A DNA stretch of 6,588 bases, taken from positions 1 to 6,588 of the forward strand of contig JALTXS010000014.1 of NCBI GenBank assembly GCA_027048265.1, written 5' to 3'. Source of the DNA: Desulfurococcales archaeon. Its GTDB lineage: Archaea > Thermoproteota > Thermoprotei_A > Sulfolobales > Fervidicoccaceae. Of the stretch, positions 5,359-6,588 are shown in pieces. The position numbers were made by a program, and so were the translations under genes. The notes below the pieces were generated by a model. That model was not told where the DNA came from. It was given only the letters and a program-made list of their open reading frames with translations, and did no database searches. Numbering within the stretch: the first letter of the stretch is position 1; the number at the start of each line of letters is the position of its first letter.

Positions 5359-6447
5359 ATGCTCTTCGACCCCCGTCCCAAGACCAGCCGAAGAGAGCTG
5401 TACGACAGGGAAGATGAGCTACAGGCATTAGAAGACTTTGCGAGAAGAGGCTCGCCACTTATGGTCATGTTGGGTATAAGGAGGATTGGCAAGACCTCCC
5501 TCTTGAGAGTGTTTCTACACGAGTCTGGACACCCCTTTATCTACATAGATGCAAGGGCTCTTGAAGAGCAGGGTTATCGGAGAGAGTCTTTATATAGGAT
5601 GCTTTCAAGCGAGCTGACCAGGCTCAGGGGGAAATGGGCAGGGCTTGTCGAATACCTAAGGCTACTCGAAGGTGTAGAGATAGGGCCTGCTCTCGTAAGG
5701 TTCGACCTGGTGAGGAGGCTACCCTCGCTGATAGAGGTGTTCTCTAGGATAGACGAGTGGGCTGTTGATAGTGGGAGGAGCGTCATCGTGGCTGTCGACG
5801 AGGCTCAGTTGCTAAGATACTTGAGAGGAGGCAAGGGAAGAATTGACTTCACCCAAATAGTCTCCTACGCTTACGACCATTTGAGGAGCATTAGGTTCGT
5901 GTTAACCGGCTCAGAAGTGGGGCTTCTCATGGACTTCCTAGGGTTCAACGATCCGGGAGGTTGGCTCTACGGGCGGGTGAGGGACGAGCTCGTTGTAGCA
6001 AGATTCGACCATGGCAAGTCGATAGATTTCCTCGAGAATGGATTCAGCGAGTGCGGAGCGACATACGCTGGTAGCGTTCTTGAAGAGATTACTGCAAAGG
6101 TAGACGGTATACCTGGGTGGCTGACCTATTTCGGGTACTATTACTGCAAAAACCCTAGCCCCGAGGCCGTCCAGCAAGTATACGAGGAGGCAAAAACTCT
6201 GGCAATAGACGAGTTGAGAAAACTACCTTCAAGGTACTACGCGCTCGCACTAAAAGCTATAGCTCTAGGATATTCCAAGTGGAGGAACATAAAACAAGCC
6301 CTAGAACTCTGGAAGGGACGCCCCCTCACAAACGCCCAGGTAACGAGAGCCCTAAAGGCACTATCAAAGCTGAGTCTCATTGAAAAAGTGGGGGACCGGT
6401 ACAAGATATTAGACCCAATAATAGCCGGGGCAGCCAAGGAGCTTTGA
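5359..6447 (+). CDS. Archaeal STAND-like P-loop ATPase (ATPase_2 family) with C-terminal winged helix
   Basis: I choose ATG 5359 (362 aa) over the in-frame GTG at 5332. GGTGAT at 5350-5355 sits 3 bases before it, and the family typically begins MLFDPRPK followed by a DRE(D/E)E motif (here DREDE, 16-20). GTG 5332 would add nine residues encoded by the repeat cluster. Walker A is GIRRIGKTS (39-47, K45, T46). Walker B is VIVAVDEAQ (142-150, D147, E148). A sensor-1-like VLTGSE lies at 181-186, an arginine-finger candidate at R206 (YGRVRDEL), and the family motif DGIPGWLTYFGY at 249-260. Residues about 291-362 form a winged helix (NAQVTRALKALSKLSLIEKV). These proteins, common in hyperthermophilic archaea, hydrolyse ATP in the cytoplasm, but for most paralogues the role is unknown; regulation, defence or replication-linked roles have been proposed. 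It is not obviously tied to the glycosylation genes. Confidence 0.85.
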   Translation: MLFDPRPKTSRRELYDREDELQALEDFARRGSPLMVMLGIRRIGKTSLLRVFLHESGHPFIYIDARALEEQGYRRESLYRMLSSELTRLRGKWAGLVEYLRLLEGVEIGPALVRFDLVRRLPSLIEVFSRIDEWAVDSGRSVIVAVDEAQLLRYLRGGKGRIDFTQIVSYAYDHLRSIRFVLTGSEVGLLMDFLGFNDPGGWLYGRVRDELVVARFDHGKSIDFLENGFSECGATYAGSVLEEITAKVDGIPGWLTYFGYYYCKNPSPEAVQQVYEEAKTLAIDELRKLPSRYYALALKAIALGYSKWRNIKQALELWKGRPLTNAQVTRALKALSKLSLIEKVGDRYKILDPIIAGAAKEL

Positions 6448-6461
6448 GACGACAGGTCGTC
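6448..6461 (+). repeat. Perfect short hairpin right after the ATPase stop
   Basis: GACGAC 6448-6453 and GTCGTC 6456-6461 are inverted arms separated by AG, starting at the first base after TGA. In RNA the end pair would open to a CAGG tetraloop. No T-run follows, so it is a weak terminator candidate. It may instead be an mRNA 3' end or processing structure. Confidence 0.4.
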
Positions 6462-6495
6462 GGGGGCTGAATCAACGTGAAGGCATTGTGCAAGT

Positions 6496-6588
6496 ATGTC
6501 CAGTTTCTCTCTAGATAAGGAGGGTGTATTTGGGAGGATGCAACAATACCTAGTATTCCTCCCACTCGGAGATAACGGTAGGGAGAGC
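6496..6588 (+). CDS. Possible start of an unidentified gene, cut by the window end
   Basis: From ATG 6496 the frame stays open for 31 codons to the last base (MSSFSLDKEGVFGRMQQYLV, then FLPLGDNGRES). A TGA at 6478-6480 closes it upstream. A second in-frame ATG at 6538 is preceded by GGAGGGTG (6519-6526), an alternative start with long spacing. No family is recognisable. It lies 48 bases after the ATPase stop on the same strand and could be cotranscribed. The open length is too short to be convincing. Confidence 0.3.
   Translation, partial: MSSFSLDKEGVFGRMQQYLVFLPLGDNGRES

Overview
The window looks archaeal, most likely from a thermophilic Thermoproteota (Crenarchaeota) species; genus not identified. 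The reasons are AGG/AGA-dominated arginine codons, TTG starts, short leaders behind TATA-like boxes, GGTGA-type Shine-Dalgarno (SD) motifs, an AbrB-VapB/PIN-VapC pair, and an archaeal STAND-like ATPase with the family's MLFDPRPK-type N-terminus. This placement is inference from sequence style and families, not a search.

Layout, left to right. (1) 59-767, plus strand: a vapBC toxin-antitoxin operon. A TATA-like box and two tandem palindromic GTTTTAC boxes precede an intact AbrB-fold antitoxin. The overlapping VapC PIN toxin is split by a single +1 frameshift near 518-524. All four catalytic acids survive across the two frames. (2) 790-2187, minus strand, convergent with the toxin: a 465-aa, roughly 14-TM Wzx/MOP-type lipid-linked oligosaccharide flippase. 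(3) 2188-2542: a 355-bp divergent intergenic region. It holds a putative flippase promoter, a very AT-rich promoter facing the other way, and a 100-nt block (2415-2514) that folds on paper into a closed four-way junction with three directly abutting arms. This block sits just ahead of the next start codon. (4) 2543-5041, plus strand: an 832-aa secreted modular surface protein (signal peptide, DNRLRE/CBM96-like, FN3-like, CARDB, FN3-like, unknown beta-rich region, dockerin-like calcium loop) with 19 N-glycosylation sequons. (5) 5042-5358: 317 bp holding a T-rich tract, an 18-bp palindrome, a TATA-like box and a nested direct/inverted repeat cluster that reaches the ATPase ribosome binding site. 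(6) 5359-6447, plus strand: an archaeal ATPase with complete Walker A and B motifs and a C-terminal winged helix. A perfect short hairpin follows its stop codon. (7) 6496-6588: the possible start of one more gene, cut by the window end.

How the parts may work together. The flippase and the sequon-rich exported protein are divergent neighbours, so both probably belong to cell-surface glycosylation and architecture. The dockerin-like C-terminus suggests docking to a cohesin-like partner encoded elsewhere. The least explained parts are the four-way-junction element before the surface protein, the overlapping repeat switch before the ATPase, and the frameshifted toxin. I found no CRISPR array, rRNA, tRNA or recognisable transposase.
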